Shown one piece after another: positions 14,865 to 24,421 of a stretch of 64,000 nt of DNA (positions within the stretch are counted from its first letter, which is position 1; every line of letters begins with the position of its first letter). Under the pieces are notes generated by a model. The model ran no database searches. It worked only from the letters and a program-made list of their open reading frames with translations, and was not told the DNA's origin. Position numbers and translations under genes: made by a program. Source of the DNA: Bin125 sp026705025 (lineage in GTDB: Bacteria > Chloroflexota > Dehalococcoidia > Bin125); the NCBI GenBank assembly GCA_026705025.1, contig JAPPBN010000026.1, positions 124,001 to 188,000 of the forward strand. The letters run 5' to 3'.

Positions 14865-15763
14865 TGGCTGCTCAAGTGGCTGACGCCACTGTCGAACTCC
14901 AGACCAGAAGGAGCGGGTTGCGCTCCTTTACATCGCGTCGCTACCTGTTGGTCATTCCGCCGATGCTAATCATGATCGTGTTCCTGATCGGCGGCATTTT
15001 CGCGGATGTCATCGCTCCCGGCGATCCAGGCCAGACCAACCTGCTCTCACGGCTCGAAGCGCCGGTGTTCTCAGGTGGAACGAGCGAGTTTCCGCTGGGC
15101 ACCGACCATGTCGGTCGTGACATCTGGACTCGAATCGTGCACGGCGCTCGGGTCTCACTGATTGTCGTCGCGATCGTGGTGCCGGGAGCGGCCCTGTTTG
15201 GCACAACCGTTGGTTTGTTCGCCGGCTGGCGTGGCGGCATCATCGGCCAACTGTTGATGCGTTACGTCGATGTTCAACTGGCGCTGCCCGCCATCCTCTT
15301 CGCGGTGCTGTTGGGGGCGGTGCTCGGAGCCTCCCTGAGAAACGTGATCCTCATCCTGTTGGTCTGGACCTGGACGGTCTATGCCCGATTAATCCGGGCA
15401 GAGGTGCTCTCGTTGAAGGAGCGCGAGTTCGTCGTCGCATCGCTCGCCGCGGGAGGCAGCAACTGGTGGATCATGCGCAAGCAACTGCTGCCCAATGTGT
15501 TCAACACAATCGTGGTGATCATGACGCTCGAGATTCCGATCGTGATCGTCGCCGAAGCCTCGCTCAGCTTCCTCGGAGTCGGCGCGCCGGTCGAACAGGC
15601 CACCTGGGGACGAATGATCACCGAGGCGCGGAACTACCTCACGCACGCCTGGTGGGTCATGTGGATGCCCGGCCTGGCGTTGATGCTGGTTGCCCTGAGC
15701 GGCAACCTCGTCGGCGATTGGTTACGCGACCTGCTCGATCCTCGCCTGCGCAATCTGGGTTGA
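14864..15763 (+). CDS. ABC transporter permease, DppC/OppC type
   Basis: Second permease of the importer (299 aa). After a first membrane segment (LVIPPMLIMIVFLIGGIFA) it shows the characteristic FPLGTDHVGRDIWTRIVHGARVSL motif. The EAA loop reads EFVVASLAAGGSNWWIMRKQLLPN and the C-terminus NLVGDWLRDLLDPRLRNL. The ATG overlaps the TGA of the upstream permease, so translation is coupled. It pairs with the gene at 13935 and with the lipoprotein at 15863. Confidence 0.93.
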   Translation: MAAQVADATVELQTRRSGLRSFTSRRYLLVIPPMLIMIVFLIGGIFADVIAPGDPGQTNLLSRLEAPVFSGGTSEFPLGTDHVGRDIWTRIVHGARVSLIVVAIVVPGAALFGTTVGLFAGWRGGIIGQLLMRYVDVQLALPAILFAVLLGAVLGASLRNVILILLVWTWTVYARLIRAEVLSLKEREFVVASLAAGGSNWWIMRKQLLPNVFNTIVVIMTLEIPIVIVAEASLSFLGVGAPVEQATWGRMITEARNYLTHAWWVMWMPGLALMLVALSGNLVGDWLRDLLDPRLRNLG

Positions 15764-15787
15764 CATAGCAGAACTGAGTCGACCAGA

Positions 15788-15817
15788 TTGATTCTTGCGC
15801 TCGGAATTTACTACCAT
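15788..15817 (+). promoter_or_regulatory. Candidate promoter for the solute-binding protein (TTGATT-18-TACCAT)
   Basis: TTGATT (15788-15793) and TACCAT (15812-15817) lie 45-75 bases before the ATG at 15863. A separate promoter would allow the binding protein to be made in excess over the permeases. Confidence 0.3.
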
Positions 15818-15862
15818 TCGGACTATCTGCGGTCGCACGTACCCAGTGACGAAGGAGCAATC

Positions 15863-17806
15863 ATGAGCACACGCAACTATTGGAAGCGCATGTCGCGTCA
15901 GCGGCTGTCGCGGCGAACGCTATTGCGGGCCTCGGCCCGAGCTGGCGTCGGCGCGACCGGTCTGGCACTGGTCGGCTGTGGCGACGACGATGACGACGAC
16001 CAGCAGGCAGTTGTCCAGGCGCAGCCGCAACAGCAGCAGGAACAGCCGCAACCGGCAGCTGAACAACCCCAGCAGCAGCAACAGCAGCAGCAGGCCATGC
16101 AGCAGGAACAGGCCGAGCAGCAGGCTGAGCAGCAGGCCCAACAGGTCGAGCAGCAGGAACAGCAGGCCGAGCAGGGCACTGTCGAAGCGATCGAGCGTGA
16201 AGAGGCCGAGCAAGACGTCGAAGCCGCTGAGCCCGAGGTTGACCTTGACGCGCACGTACGCGTCGCGATTGGCCGGTACACCGCCGGGCTCGACCCACAG
16301 CGCTCCGGTTCGCAGACCAACTACGTCAACGGCGCCTGCACGTTCGATTCGGGTATGTCCAACCATCCCGAAACGGCGGCGCTGGAACCGAACCTGGTCC
16401 AGCTTCCGGAAATCGTCGACCCGACCAACGTGATTTTCCACGTCACCCAGGGCGTCATGTTCCACGACGGGTCGCCGTACACGGCTCATGACCTGGCGTT
16501 CAACTTCGAGAGAGTCTCCTCGGCTGCCGAGTACCACCAGGGCGGCGAGACCAGCGACCACCCCAACGAATGGGCCTCGGCCCGCCAGGCCTTCGGCACG
16601 GACAACTTCGCCAGCTACAGCGTCATCGACGACCTCACCATGGCCGTCGAAACCCCGGCGCCGAATGCATCGCTCGCCGGCTCGATCATGTCCGGTGCGG
16701 TTCGCCATGTGTCCAAGGCCTTTGTTGAGGAACACGGCGACGCCTACGTTGACAGCGTCTTCGCCATGGGAACAGGTCCGTTCCGATTCGTCGACTCCGA
16801 TCCCGATGTCGGCGCCAATTGGACCCGCAATGAGGATTACCACAAGCCGCGCGACGGTCTGACCAATCCGCGCCTGCCCTGGTACAAGGACTTCGAAGTC
16901 CAGATTCGGCCGGAGCCATTGGCTCAGATCGCCGGGATCGAGGCCGGCGAGATCGACGCCATCTACAACCTCCCCACCGATGTTGCAGAACCCTACCGCG
17001 ACAACCCCAACTTCAAGGTGCTCTACCAGCCGTCCGGTCAGCCGACCCACTACATCATGTTCAACACACATGACTCGGTGGCCGAGGTCGACGGCGTTCC
17101 CAACCCGTTCCTCGACATCCGCGTGCGCGAGGCCGCCAATCTTGCGATCAATCGCCAGGAGATCATCGACGGCCTGCTGACTGGTTCTGAAGGCCCTGCC
17201 TTCGGTCCGTACCGCGGCACGATCGGCTATCCGGGCGAGGAACTGGAGTCGCGCTACCACGGGTATGACCCGGAGAGGGCAAAGGCGCTGCTTGAAGAGG
17301 CCGGTTACCCGGACGGACTCGATGTCGACCTGCACATCGTCACGGACTTCCAGCCCATCGTGCCCATCATGGCGCTGCCGGTGCAGGAGTACCTGGAGGC
17401 GGTCGGGATTCGGACGACGATCAAGGAGTATCTCAGTTCTGAGTACTTCCGCACCGTCCGAACCTTCGAGCTGCCGGGCATGTTCTGGTTCTTCACCAAC
17501 ACCATTGCGGAGCCGGAGACGGTCATTGGTTCAGGTGTGACCGAGAGCGGATTCTACGCCGTCAGCGTCTACCCGGAAACACAGATTGAAGAGCTCTACC
17601 AGGCCCAGAATCAGGCCCTCGACCCGGGCGAACGCGCCCGCTTGCTCGCCGAGCTCTACATCACGTTCTACGACAACTACTCATGGTTGTTCCTGACCGA
17701 GGTGTCGGCGGCGACGATCACAGCCGCCAACGTCAACTGGCCGGTCGGGTCCGCCGAGCTCCGAGGCGAAGGAACGTTGTCCGCGATCCAGAAGCTCAAG
17801 ACTTAA
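15863..17806 (+). CDS. Family 5 extracellular solute-binding lipoprotein
   Basis: Captures an oligopeptide-like or related solute outside the membrane for the permeases just upstream. The 647-residue frame starts at the ATG preceded by AAGGAG (15852-15857). Residues 1-38 form a Tat-type lipoprotein signal with SRRTLLRAS and the lipobox LVGC at Cys39. An Asp run follows, then a Gln-rich, low-complexity linker (about residues 48-125) encoded by CAG/CAA repeats. The binding domain includes HVTQGVMFHDGSPYTAHDLAFNFER and the FLDIRVREAANLAINRQEI segment of the DppA/OppA family. It shares its N-terminal module with the lipoproteins at 54314, 56471, 58639 and 63863. The solute is unknown. Confidence 0.92.
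   Translation: MSTRNYWKRMSRQRLSRRTLLRASARAGVGATGLALVGCGDDDDDDQQAVVQAQPQQQQEQPQPAAEQPQQQQQQQQAMQQEQAEQQAEQQAQQVEQQEQQAEQGTVEAIEREEAEQDVEAAEPEVDLDAHVRVAIGRYTAGLDPQRSGSQTNYVNGACTFDSGMSNHPETAALEPNLVQLPEIVDPTNVIFHVTQGVMFHDGSPYTAHDLAFNFERVSSAAEYHQGGETSDHPNEWASARQAFGTDNFASYSVIDDLTMAVETPAPNASLAGSIMSGAVRHVSKAFVEEHGDAYVDSVFAMGTGPFRFVDSDPDVGANWTRNEDYHKPRDGLTNPRLPWYKDFEVQIRPEPLAQIAGIEAGEIDAIYNLPTDVAEPYRDNPNFKVLYQPSGQPTHYIMFNTHDSVAEVDGVPNPFLDIRVREAANLAINRQEIIDGLLTGSEGPAFGPYRGTIGYPGEELESRYHGYDPERAKALLEEAGYPDGLDVDLHIVTDFQPIVPIMALPVQEYLEAVGIRTTIKEYLSSEYFRTVRTFELPGMFWFFTNTIAEPETVIGSGVTESGFYAVSVYPETQIEELYQAQNQALDPGERARLLAELYITFYDNYSWLFLTEVSAATITAANVNWPVGSAELRGEGTLSAIQKLKT
16015..16190 (+). repeat. CAG/CAA-rich low-complexity tract
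   Basis: Imperfect CAG/CAA/GAG triplet runs encode the Gln-rich linker of the lipoprotein. Such tracts can change length by slippage in multiples of three without breaking the frame. Confidence 0.7.
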
Positions 17807-17829
17807 GACGTCCTCAGGGACGAGAACGA

Positions 17830-17871
17830 CTCCGAGCGGGGCCGGACAGTTGTCCGCCACCCCGCTCGGAG
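17830..17871 (+). terminator. Strong hairpin after the solute-binding protein gene
   Basis: CTCCGAGCGGGG and CCCCGCTCGGAG form perfect 12-bp arms, with an inner CGGACA/TGTCCG stem, 23 bases after the stop at 17806. There is no T tract, so it may terminate with a factor or protect the 3' end of the upstream mRNA. Confidence 0.65.
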
Positions 17872-17922
17872 CCGTTAACCTTCGAACACAGCCGAACACC
17901 AGCGAACGCCACGAGAGCGCCC

Positions 17923-18894
17923 ATGCCGACCCTGACCGCCGAACAGCTTGACCACTTCGAAACATTCGGATTCCTCGCGGTCGACGAGGTCTTCGACCCC
18001 GCCGAAGTGATCAATCCCGTGATGGACGAGTATGCGGACGTGCTGGATGTGCTCGCGAACGATCTCCACGCACAGGGCGCGATCTCGGACACCTACGCCG
18101 GGCTGCCGTTTGGTGAGCGAGTCTCGAAGGTCTACGTCGAGTCTCAGAAGGTGCATGCGCAGTACTTCGATTTCTCCCTGCCGCAGAAGGGGATCAAGGC
18201 AGACACCCCGTTCTGGGCAGGGCCGGCCGTGTTCGACGCGCTGACCAATCCCAGTCTGCTCGACACGGTTGAGTGTTTCGTCGGGCCTGAGATCTACTCG
18301 AATCCGGTGCAGCACGTGCGGGTCAAGGTGCCCGAGTCGATCGCGCCGCGCGACGCCGACGGCAACGTGATCTACGGCGCGACACCCTGGCACCAGGACT
18401 CCGGCGTGATCAATGCCTCGGCCGACGACACCGACATGCTCACGGTCTGGTTCCCGCTGATGGACACCGACGTCGAGAACGGCTGCTTGCAGGTGATTCC
18501 CGGCTCGCACCGAGGCGAGGTGCTGACCCACTGCGGTGGCGTGCAGGGACTGAACATTCCCTCGACGATCCTGCCCGGCGAGGACAGCGCCCGAGCCGTG
18601 CCGCTACCGGCCGGCGGTTGCCTCTTCCTGCACCGCAAGACGATCCACGCGGCGCTGCCCAACCTCAGCGAGCGCATTCGTTGGAGCTTCGACCTGCGCT
18701 ACCACCCGCCTGGCCAGCCGACCGGTCGTGAAGCCTTCCCGGGTTTCGTCGCCCGAAGTCAGCAAGACCCCGACTCGGTTCTCGCCGACGCCTCGAAGTG
18801 GCGACAGATGTGGCTCGACGCTCGAGCCGCCCTCGCCGATCAGCCCGATCCCGAGTACAACCGCTGGGACCTCGACGACGAGGCCTGCGCCTAG
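17923..18894 (+). CDS. Phytanoyl-CoA dioxygenase (PhyH) family oxygenase
   Basis: Fe(II)/2-oxoglutarate-dependent hydroxylase-like protein of 323 residues. The iron-binding HxD motif is in TPWHQDSGV (His157, Asp159), and a distal histidine lies in HRKTIHAALPN (probably His242), followed by SERIRWSFDLRYH with the likely 2-oxoglutarate arginine. The N-terminus MPTLTAEQLDHFETFGFLAVD is typical of the family. The preceding hairpin at 17830 separates it from the lipoprotein gene. It is followed closely by a class III aminotransferase, so both may process the imported compound. Substrates in this family are too varied to predict. Confidence 0.87.
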   Translation: MPTLTAEQLDHFETFGFLAVDEVFDPAEVINPVMDEYADVLDVLANDLHAQGAISDTYAGLPFGERVSKVYVESQKVHAQYFDFSLPQKGIKADTPFWAGPAVFDALTNPSLLDTVECFVGPEIYSNPVQHVRVKVPESIAPRDADGNVIYGATPWHQDSGVINASADDTDMLTVWFPLMDTDVENGCLQVIPGSHRGEVLTHCGGVQGLNIPSTILPGEDSARAVPLPAGGCLFLHRKTIHAALPNLSERIRWSFDLRYHPPGQPTGREAFPGFVARSQQDPDSVLADASKWRQMWLDARAALADQPDPEYNRWDLDDEACA

Positions 18895-18915
18895 CGCTTC
18901 CGGTCTGACGGAGAC

Positions 18916-20211
18916 GTGAAGTCCGAAGCGGAGCTGCTCGAATCCGCCCGTCGATTCTCGTTCGGCGGCCGCATGGACAAGTCTGGTTCCGGCCCGATTT
19001 TCGTACGCGGCTCAGGCTCAGAGGTCGAGGACGTCAACGGCAAGACGTACCTCGATTTCAATTCCGGCCAGATGTGCGCCTGGTTAGGTCACAACCACCC
19101 GGCCATCGTCGAGGCCGTCGCCGATGCCTGCGACACGCTGATTCATGCGCATAGCAGCTACTACAACGACAAGGAGATCGAACTCGCCGAACGGCTTGGC
19201 AAGCTCCTACCCGACCCGTTGCAGATGAGCATGTTCTTGCAGTCGGGCGCCGACGCCAACGAGGCGGCCATCAACATCGCCAGGAAGTACACCGGCGGCA
19301 TCGAGATTGTCAGTCCCCACACTTCGTTCCACGGCATGTCGGATACCACTAGATCATTGACATTCGCTGGTTGGCATCGAGGCTATGGTCCGCCGCAGCC
19401 CGGGCTGATGGCGATGCTCGCGCCCTATTGCTACCGCTGTCCGATCAACCTTGAGCCCGAGACTTGCGAGTTGGCCTGCCTCGACGCATCGTTTGAGCTG
19501 ATTGACGCCCAGACAACGTCACGTCCGGCCGCTGTGCTGACCGAGCCGATTTTCTCGGCGGGCGGCGTAATCGAGCCGCCAATCGGTTGGCTGCCAGAGC
19601 TCAAGCGCCGCTGCGAGGAACGCGGCATGCTGCTCATCCTCGACGAGGAGCAGACCGGCCTGGGCAAGACCGGCGACACATTTGCCTTCGAGCATGAAGG
19701 CGTCGTCCCCGACATCATCACCCTGGCCAAACACTTCGGCGGCGGCATTTGCATCTCCTCGGTCACAACCTCCGCCGAGATCGAGCAGCGGGTCGTGGCG
19801 GATGAATTCATCGTCACGCATTCGCACTCGAACGACCCTCTCGCCTGCGCCGCTGGTAGCGCGACGCTCGATGTGCTCGAAGAGGAGGATCTCGCGGCTC
19901 AGGCGCGGCGTTTGGGCAGCTACCTGAAGTCGAAGCTCCACGAGCTGGCGGAACGATTCGAGATCATCGGTGACATCCGCGGCCGCGGCCTGCTGCAAGG
20001 CATCGAACTCGTCCGGGACCGCCAGACCAGGGAACCAGCGACGACCGAAGGCAAGGAAATCACCGAGCGTTGCTTGCAGAACGGGCTCATCTTCAGCGTC
20101 CGACGAGAAGGCTCAGTCCTTCGCTTTGTCCCACCGGCGAGCACCACCGAGGATCAGATCGACCAGGCGATGGATATCCTCGCGAGTGCGTTTGCAGAGG
20201 CGCAAACCTAG
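18916..20211 (+). CDS. Class III PLP-dependent aminotransferase
   Basis: PLP enzyme of 431 residues in the ornithine/dialkylglycine-decarboxylase group. The PLP aspartate region reads LLILDEEQTGLGKTGD and the Schiff-base lysine is Lys272 in TLAKHFGGGI. The substrate-side segments SGADANEAAINIARKYTG and SFHGMSDTTRS are in the expected order. The GTG at 18916 has a GGAG only two bases upstream, too close to be ideal. An in-frame ATG at 18973 would remove 19 residues but begins inside conserved sequence, so the GTG is kept. The gene ends tail-to-tail with, and overlaps by four bases, the minus-strand oxidoreductase. Candidate activities are an omega-amino acid transaminase or a dialkylglycine decarboxylase. 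Confidence 0.87.
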   Translation: MKSEAELLESARRFSFGGRMDKSGSGPIFVRGSGSEVEDVNGKTYLDFNSGQMCAWLGHNHPAIVEAVADACDTLIHAHSSYYNDKEIELAERLGKLLPDPLQMSMFLQSGADANEAAINIARKYTGGIEIVSPHTSFHGMSDTTRSLTFAGWHRGYGPPQPGLMAMLAPYCYRCPINLEPETCELACLDASFELIDAQTTSRPAAVLTEPIFSAGGVIEPPIGWLPELKRRCEERGMLLILDEEQTGLGKTGDTFAFEHEGVVPDIITLAKHFGGGICISSVTTSAEIEQRVVADEFIVTHSHSNDPLACAAGSATLDVLEEEDLAAQARRLGSYLKSKLHELAERFEIIGDIRGRGLLQGIELVRDRQTREPATTEGKEITERCLQNGLIFSVRREGSVLRFVPPASTTEDQIDQAMDILASAFAEAQT

Positions 20212-21239
20212 CCGTTCGGCGCGCAGGCGCGCATGACCGCTCTGACTGCGTCTAACCCCGGCCGCGCTGCAACGACCCGCACAATTGCAGTGTCCAGACC
20301 GTCGGCCAACGCTTCGAACCCGGCCTTCGCTCCGGAGGCGTTGCCGTAGTAGCCGACTCTCGTGAGCAGCTCTTCCGACGCCGCTGCCGCGACGTCGTCC
20401 GCGGAGGCGCCGCTGCGGCGCATGTCGTCGAGGGAGGCCAGCTCGTCGGTGAAGCCCATCCGCTCGAAGTGGGCGCGGTAGGCGAACTTGCGCAGCCGAT
20501 CCGACGGCACTTCCTGGCCTAGCGCGTAGCCGAGCATCGACTTTGTATACGACATTCGCGCCGTCTCGATGTCGTCATCGACGCAAATGCGGATGTACTC
20601 GACCAGCTGCACGTCCTCGGGCCGTTTGCCCGCCTTGGCCGCGCCCTCGTTGAGACGGTCGCGGCTCCAGCTGACGCGCTCGGGGTCACACCAATTGAGT
20701 ACCGCGCCGTCTCCGACCTCCGCGCCCAGCTGGATCATCTGCGGTCCCAGCGCGCCGACCAACACCGGGGTCGTCGGCGGCCGAAAGCCAAGTTGCACAC
20801 CGTCGTACTGCACGGATTCACCCTGGATGCTGACGGACTCGCCTGCCAGCAATCCCTTGACGGCGGCCGTGTACTCGCGCATCACACCAAGCGTCGATCG
20901 GCGCGGCAACCCGAGTTGCCGGCGCGCATCCGCACGGTAGATTCCGCCCGAGCCGATCCCCAGTGAAAACTTGCCGCCGCTCATCGCAGACACCGTCCCA
21001 GCCGACATCGCAAACGCGACCGGCGAGCGGTAGGCGATTGGGCAGACTCCGATCCCCGTCGCTAGCCCGCTGGCCTGATTTCGCAGCGCACAGAGATGGA
21101 ATGAATCGAGTCCAGCGCCCTCCGGCGTCCAGAGCGATTGGTAGCCCAAGTCCGCCGCCTCACGCGCGAGCGCCTGCTGGTCCTCGAACGTCATCCCCAG
21201 AGAGAAATCCAGTCCCAGCCCGATCTGTCCGATTGCCAT
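20208..21239 (-). CDS. LLM-class flavin/F420-dependent oxidoreductase
   Basis: Luciferase-like TIM-barrel oxidoreductase of 343 residues from the start MAIGQIGLGLDFSLG. An AAGG about nine bases upstream supports this start, although in-frame starts at 21257 and 21290 exist. Family landmarks are LGYQSLWTPEGAGLDSF, ATGIGVCPIAYRSPVAFAM, KFSLGIGSGGIYR and TPVLVGALGPQMIQLGAEVGDGAVLNW; the last resembles F420-dependent methylene-tetrahydromethanopterin-reductase-like members. It is divergent from the two esterase genes and convergent with the aminotransferase. Cofactor and substrate are undetermined. Confidence 0.85.
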   Translation of the reverse strand: MAIGQIGLGLDFSLGMTFEDQQALAREAADLGYQSLWTPEGAGLDSFHLCALRNQASGLATGIGVCPIAYRSPVAFAMSAGTVSAMSGGKFSLGIGSGGIYRADARRQLGLPRRSTLGVMREYTAAVKGLLAGESVSIQGESVQYDGVQLGFRPPTTPVLVGALGPQMIQLGAEVGDGAVLNWCDPERVSWSRDRLNEGAAKAGKRPEDVQLVEYIRICVDDDIETARMSYTKSMLGYALGQEVPSDRLRKFAYRAHFERMGFTDELASLDDMRRSGASADDVAAAASEELLTRVGYYGNASGAKAGFEALADGLDTAIVRVVAARPGLDAVRAVMRACAPNG

Positions 21240-21328
21240 CGCGAGCCGCCTTATCATGACTGCCAGTCTGCCAGCGCAGGCTATCGCCAATCGCAGAAGA
21301 ATCAGGAACGTCCTGAAAGGACGAGCCC

Positions 21329-22867
21329 ATGCCCCCCATCGTCAACACGAAGTACGGCCGCCTCCAGGGACAGACCGAGGACGACCTACACGTTTTCCGC
21401 GGCATCCCCTTCGCCGCACCGCCGGTCGGCGAACTGCGGTTCCGCGCGCCGCGACCTCCCGAGCCCTGGGACGGCGTTAAGGAAGCAAACGAGGTCGGCC
21501 CGGGTTCGATGCAGACGTTCATGCCCGGGCTCGAGCTACTCGGCGCCTGGGAGATGCCGGTCGACGAAGACTGCCTCTCGCTCAATATCTGGACGCCCGG
21601 TCTGGACGACGCCAACCGTCCGGTCATGTTCTGGATCCACGGCGGCGGATTCTCCGGCGGTTCGGGCGCGACGCCGATCTATGACGGGCAGCACCTGGCT
21701 CGCCGCGGCGACGTGGTCGTGGTCACGATCAACTACCGACTCGGAGCATTGGGTTACCTCTACAACCAGGCCCTGACCGACGGCGACGACCCGCAGTCCG
21801 GAAACTATGGCATGCGTGACCAGGTCGCGGCGCTGCAGTGGGTGCGCGACCACATCAGCGAGTTCGGTGGCGACCCCAACAACGTCACGATCTTTGGTGA
21901 GTCGGCCGGCGGCATGAGCGTCGGCGTGCTGATGGGCGCTGCCGAAGCGGAGGGACTGTTTCACCGGGCCATCCCGCAGTCGGGCGCCGGACATCACTCG
22001 CTGCCGACCGACATCGCTGAGGAAGTCTGCCGCCGCTATTGCGCCGTCCTTGAGGTCAGTCCCGACGACGCCGACTCACTGCGCAGCATTCCGGCGCAGG
22101 ACATGCTCGACGCACAGAATGCGCTGATGGCCGACCCGGAGACCAATGCGCTGACCGGCCGATTCCTGATGGCCTTCTCGCCCGTCGTCGAGGGCGGATT
22201 CCTCGAGACCCTGCCCATCGAAGCTGTCCGCAATGGACGCAGCAAGGACGTTGACCTGCTCTGCGGCACGATCGAGGACGAGTGGACACTACTGGCGGCG
22301 CTCCAGGGTGTCAACGAGATGGATGAAGCCAGCGCCAGGGGCGCCCTGGCTGTGACGGCGGGCGACGCCGATGTTGCGAACGATCTCTACGACCACTATC
22401 GAGACGCCCGAGCCGCTCGCGGGGACGGTTCGGACCCGTTGACGGTGTACGACTCGGTGATGACCGACTACGTGTTCCGCATTCCCTCAGACCGCCTGCT
22501 TGACGCTCACAGCGCACTTGATGGCTCGGGCAAGACATACGCCTACATGTTCAATCAGCAGTCGCCGGCGATGGACGGCCGGCTGCGCGCGCCGCATGCG
22601 ATTGACATTCCGTTTGTCTGGGGCACCGGCGACCAGATGCGGCCCTTCATCGGCGATGAACCGCAGACCGATCAGCTCTCGGGATTCGCCATGGACGCCT
22701 GGATCAGCTTCGCCCGGACTGGCAATCCGACCACGAACGCACTGCCTGGCTGGCCGCAATACCGCGCCGACCAGCGCTACACGATGGTGCTGGGTCCCGA
22801 CGTTAAGACCGTCCGCGAAGACCGAGAAGTTGAGCGCGAAATCTGGAGTTCGGATCTGCTCGAATAG
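21329..22867 (+). CDS. Type B carboxylesterase, copy 1
   Basis: Serine ester hydrolase of the COesterase family, 512 residues. The N-terminal signature FRGIPFAAPPVGELRFRAP and the oxyanion loop HGGGFSGGSG are present. The nucleophile is Ser192 in FGESAGGMSVG, and the C-terminal half retains HAIDIPFVWGT with the likely catalytic histidine. No signal peptide is seen, so it is probably cytosolic. GAAAGGACGAG precedes the ATG. A second, clearly related esterase starts 9 bases after this stop, and the two C-terminal parts share identical stretches (GNPTTNALPGWPQYRAD), indicating tandem duplication. Substrates are likely esters or amides of modest size. Confidence 0.93.
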   Translation: MPPIVNTKYGRLQGQTEDDLHVFRGIPFAAPPVGELRFRAPRPPEPWDGVKEANEVGPGSMQTFMPGLELLGAWEMPVDEDCLSLNIWTPGLDDANRPVMFWIHGGGFSGGSGATPIYDGQHLARRGDVVVVTINYRLGALGYLYNQALTDGDDPQSGNYGMRDQVAALQWVRDHISEFGGDPNNVTIFGESAGGMSVGVLMGAAEAEGLFHRAIPQSGAGHHSLPTDIAEEVCRRYCAVLEVSPDDADSLRSIPAQDMLDAQNALMADPETNALTGRFLMAFSPVVEGGFLETLPIEAVRNGRSKDVDLLCGTIEDEWTLLAALQGVNEMDEASARGALAVTAGDADVANDLYDHYRDARAARGDGSDPLTVYDSVMTDYVFRIPSDRLLDAHSALDGSGKTYAYMFNQQSPAMDGRLRAPHAIDIPFVWGTGDQMRPFIGDEPQTDQLSGFAMDAWISFARTGNPTTNALPGWPQYRADQRYTMVLGPDVKTVREDREVEREIWSSDLLE

Positions 22868-22876
22868 GAGCGAACC

Positions 22877-24412
22877 ATGGCTTGGCATCCCGTCAGTGTT
22901 CCGACCCGGCAGGGCACGCTGCGTGGACAGATCGAGGACGGTATCCACGTGTTTCGGGGCGTGCCCTACGCGCAGCCGCCGGACGGCGAGCTTCGCTGGC
23001 GTCGGCCGCAGCCGCTCGAGCCGTGGGATGGCGTCCGCGATGCTCTGGAGTTCGGGCCGGTCTCGATCCAGCCGCCCCGTCCGGCGGCGGGACCTTTCGC
23101 CGGGATCATGGGACATAGCCAGGAGCGGACCTCCGAAGACTGCCTGTACCTCAACGTCTGGACGCCCGGGCTCGACGATCGCCAGCGGCCGGTCATGGTC
23201 TGGATCCACGGAGGCGGATTGAGCAGCGGATCGGGGTCGTCACCGGCCTACGACGGCGCGCCGCTTGCCGCTCGTGGCGACGTGGTGATCGTGACGATCA
23301 ACTACCGCCTGGGCGCGCTCGGCTTCCTGCCCGACCCGGTGCTCGCCCATGGGGAAGAGACTGAGGGAAACTTCGGCTTCCACGACATGCTCGCCGCGCT
23401 CCACTGGGTTCAAGACGAAATCGGCGCATTCGGCGGCGACCCCTCCAATGTCACAATCTTCGGCGAGTCGGCCGGCGGCATCGCCGTCGGGATCCTGCTC
23501 GCGTCGCCGCTGGCGGAAGGTCTCCTTCACCACGCGATCATCCAGAGCGGCGCAGCCGACCGGCTCCACCCGCGCGACTCGGTCCGCGAGATGCTGCCCT
23601 TCTACTACCGCGAACTCGGGCTCGACCAACCGTCGGCCAAGGACTTGCGCCGCCTGTCGGTCGAGGAGATTCTGACTGCACAGACTGTGCTGGCGGCGGC
23701 CGACCCGGCGATCAATCCCGCCGCTGGTCTGCATGGGCTGTTCAATGCCGTGATCGAGGACGATTTCCTCGACGCCATGCCGATCGACGCCGTGAACGAG
23801 GGTCGCGGTGGCAACGTTGATCTGCTCGCCGGGACGATGCGCAATGAGTTCACGTTGCTCTCGGCCATGTCCGGGCTAGACGACATGAACGAGGAACGGG
23901 CACTGGAGTTGTTGGCGCCGCTGGTCGGCGGCAGCGAACGCGCCGGCGAATGCTATGAGACCTACCAGTTGCTTCGCATCCAGCGCGGAGAGAAGACCGA
24001 CCCCCTGGCGATCTACAACGCGGTGATGACCGATCGGCAGTACCGAGGCTCAACTCGTCGGCTGCTCGATGCACGGCAGCGCGCCTCGGGTGGCACGTAC
24101 TCGTATCTGGTGGAACAGCAGTCGCCCATGTTCGAGGGCAGGCTGGAGTCGCCGCATGCGCTCGACGTGCCCCTGATCTGGGGCACGAACGACCTGATGC
24201 GCGATTTCGTCGGCGACGATCCACAGGTCGACCAGCTCAGCGGGTTCATGATGGACGCCTGGATCAACTTCGCTCGCAGCGGAAATCCGACCACGAACGC
24301 CCTGCCCGGTTGGCCCCAGTACCGAGCCGATCGGCCCTACACGATGGTCTTCGGCCCCGATGTGCGAACCGTCACCGAGGAACGAGACGAAGAACTCGCC
24401 CTCTGGCGCTGA
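22877..24412 (+). CDS. Type B carboxylesterase, copy 2
   Basis: Tandem paralogue of the esterase at 21329 (511 aa). It begins MAWHPVSVPTRQGTLRGQIEDG and has FRGVPYAQPPDGELRWRRP, HGGGLSSGSG, nucleophile Ser198 in FGESAGGIAVG and HALDVPLIWGTND. TAGGAG at 22865-22870, overlapping the previous stop codon, serves as ribosome site, so the pair is an operon. The active-site elements are intact in both copies, which argues for divergence in substrate range rather than decay. It ends 9 bases from the convergent leuC. Confidence 0.93.
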   Translation: MAWHPVSVPTRQGTLRGQIEDGIHVFRGVPYAQPPDGELRWRRPQPLEPWDGVRDALEFGPVSIQPPRPAAGPFAGIMGHSQERTSEDCLYLNVWTPGLDDRQRPVMVWIHGGGLSSGSGSSPAYDGAPLAARGDVVIVTINYRLGALGFLPDPVLAHGEETEGNFGFHDMLAALHWVQDEIGAFGGDPSNVTIFGESAGGIAVGILLASPLAEGLLHHAIIQSGAADRLHPRDSVREMLPFYYRELGLDQPSAKDLRRLSVEEILTAQTVLAAADPAINPAAGLHGLFNAVIEDDFLDAMPIDAVNEGRGGNVDLLAGTMRNEFTLLSAMSGLDDMNEERALELLAPLVGGSERAGECYETYQLLRIQRGEKTDPLAIYNAVMTDRQYRGSTRRLLDARQRASGGTYSYLVEQQSPMFEGRLESPHALDVPLIWGTNDLMRDFVGDDPQVDQLSGFMMDAWINFARSGNPTTNALPGWPQYRADRPYTMVFGPDVRTVTEERDEELALWR

Positions 24413-24421
24413 TATTCGTGA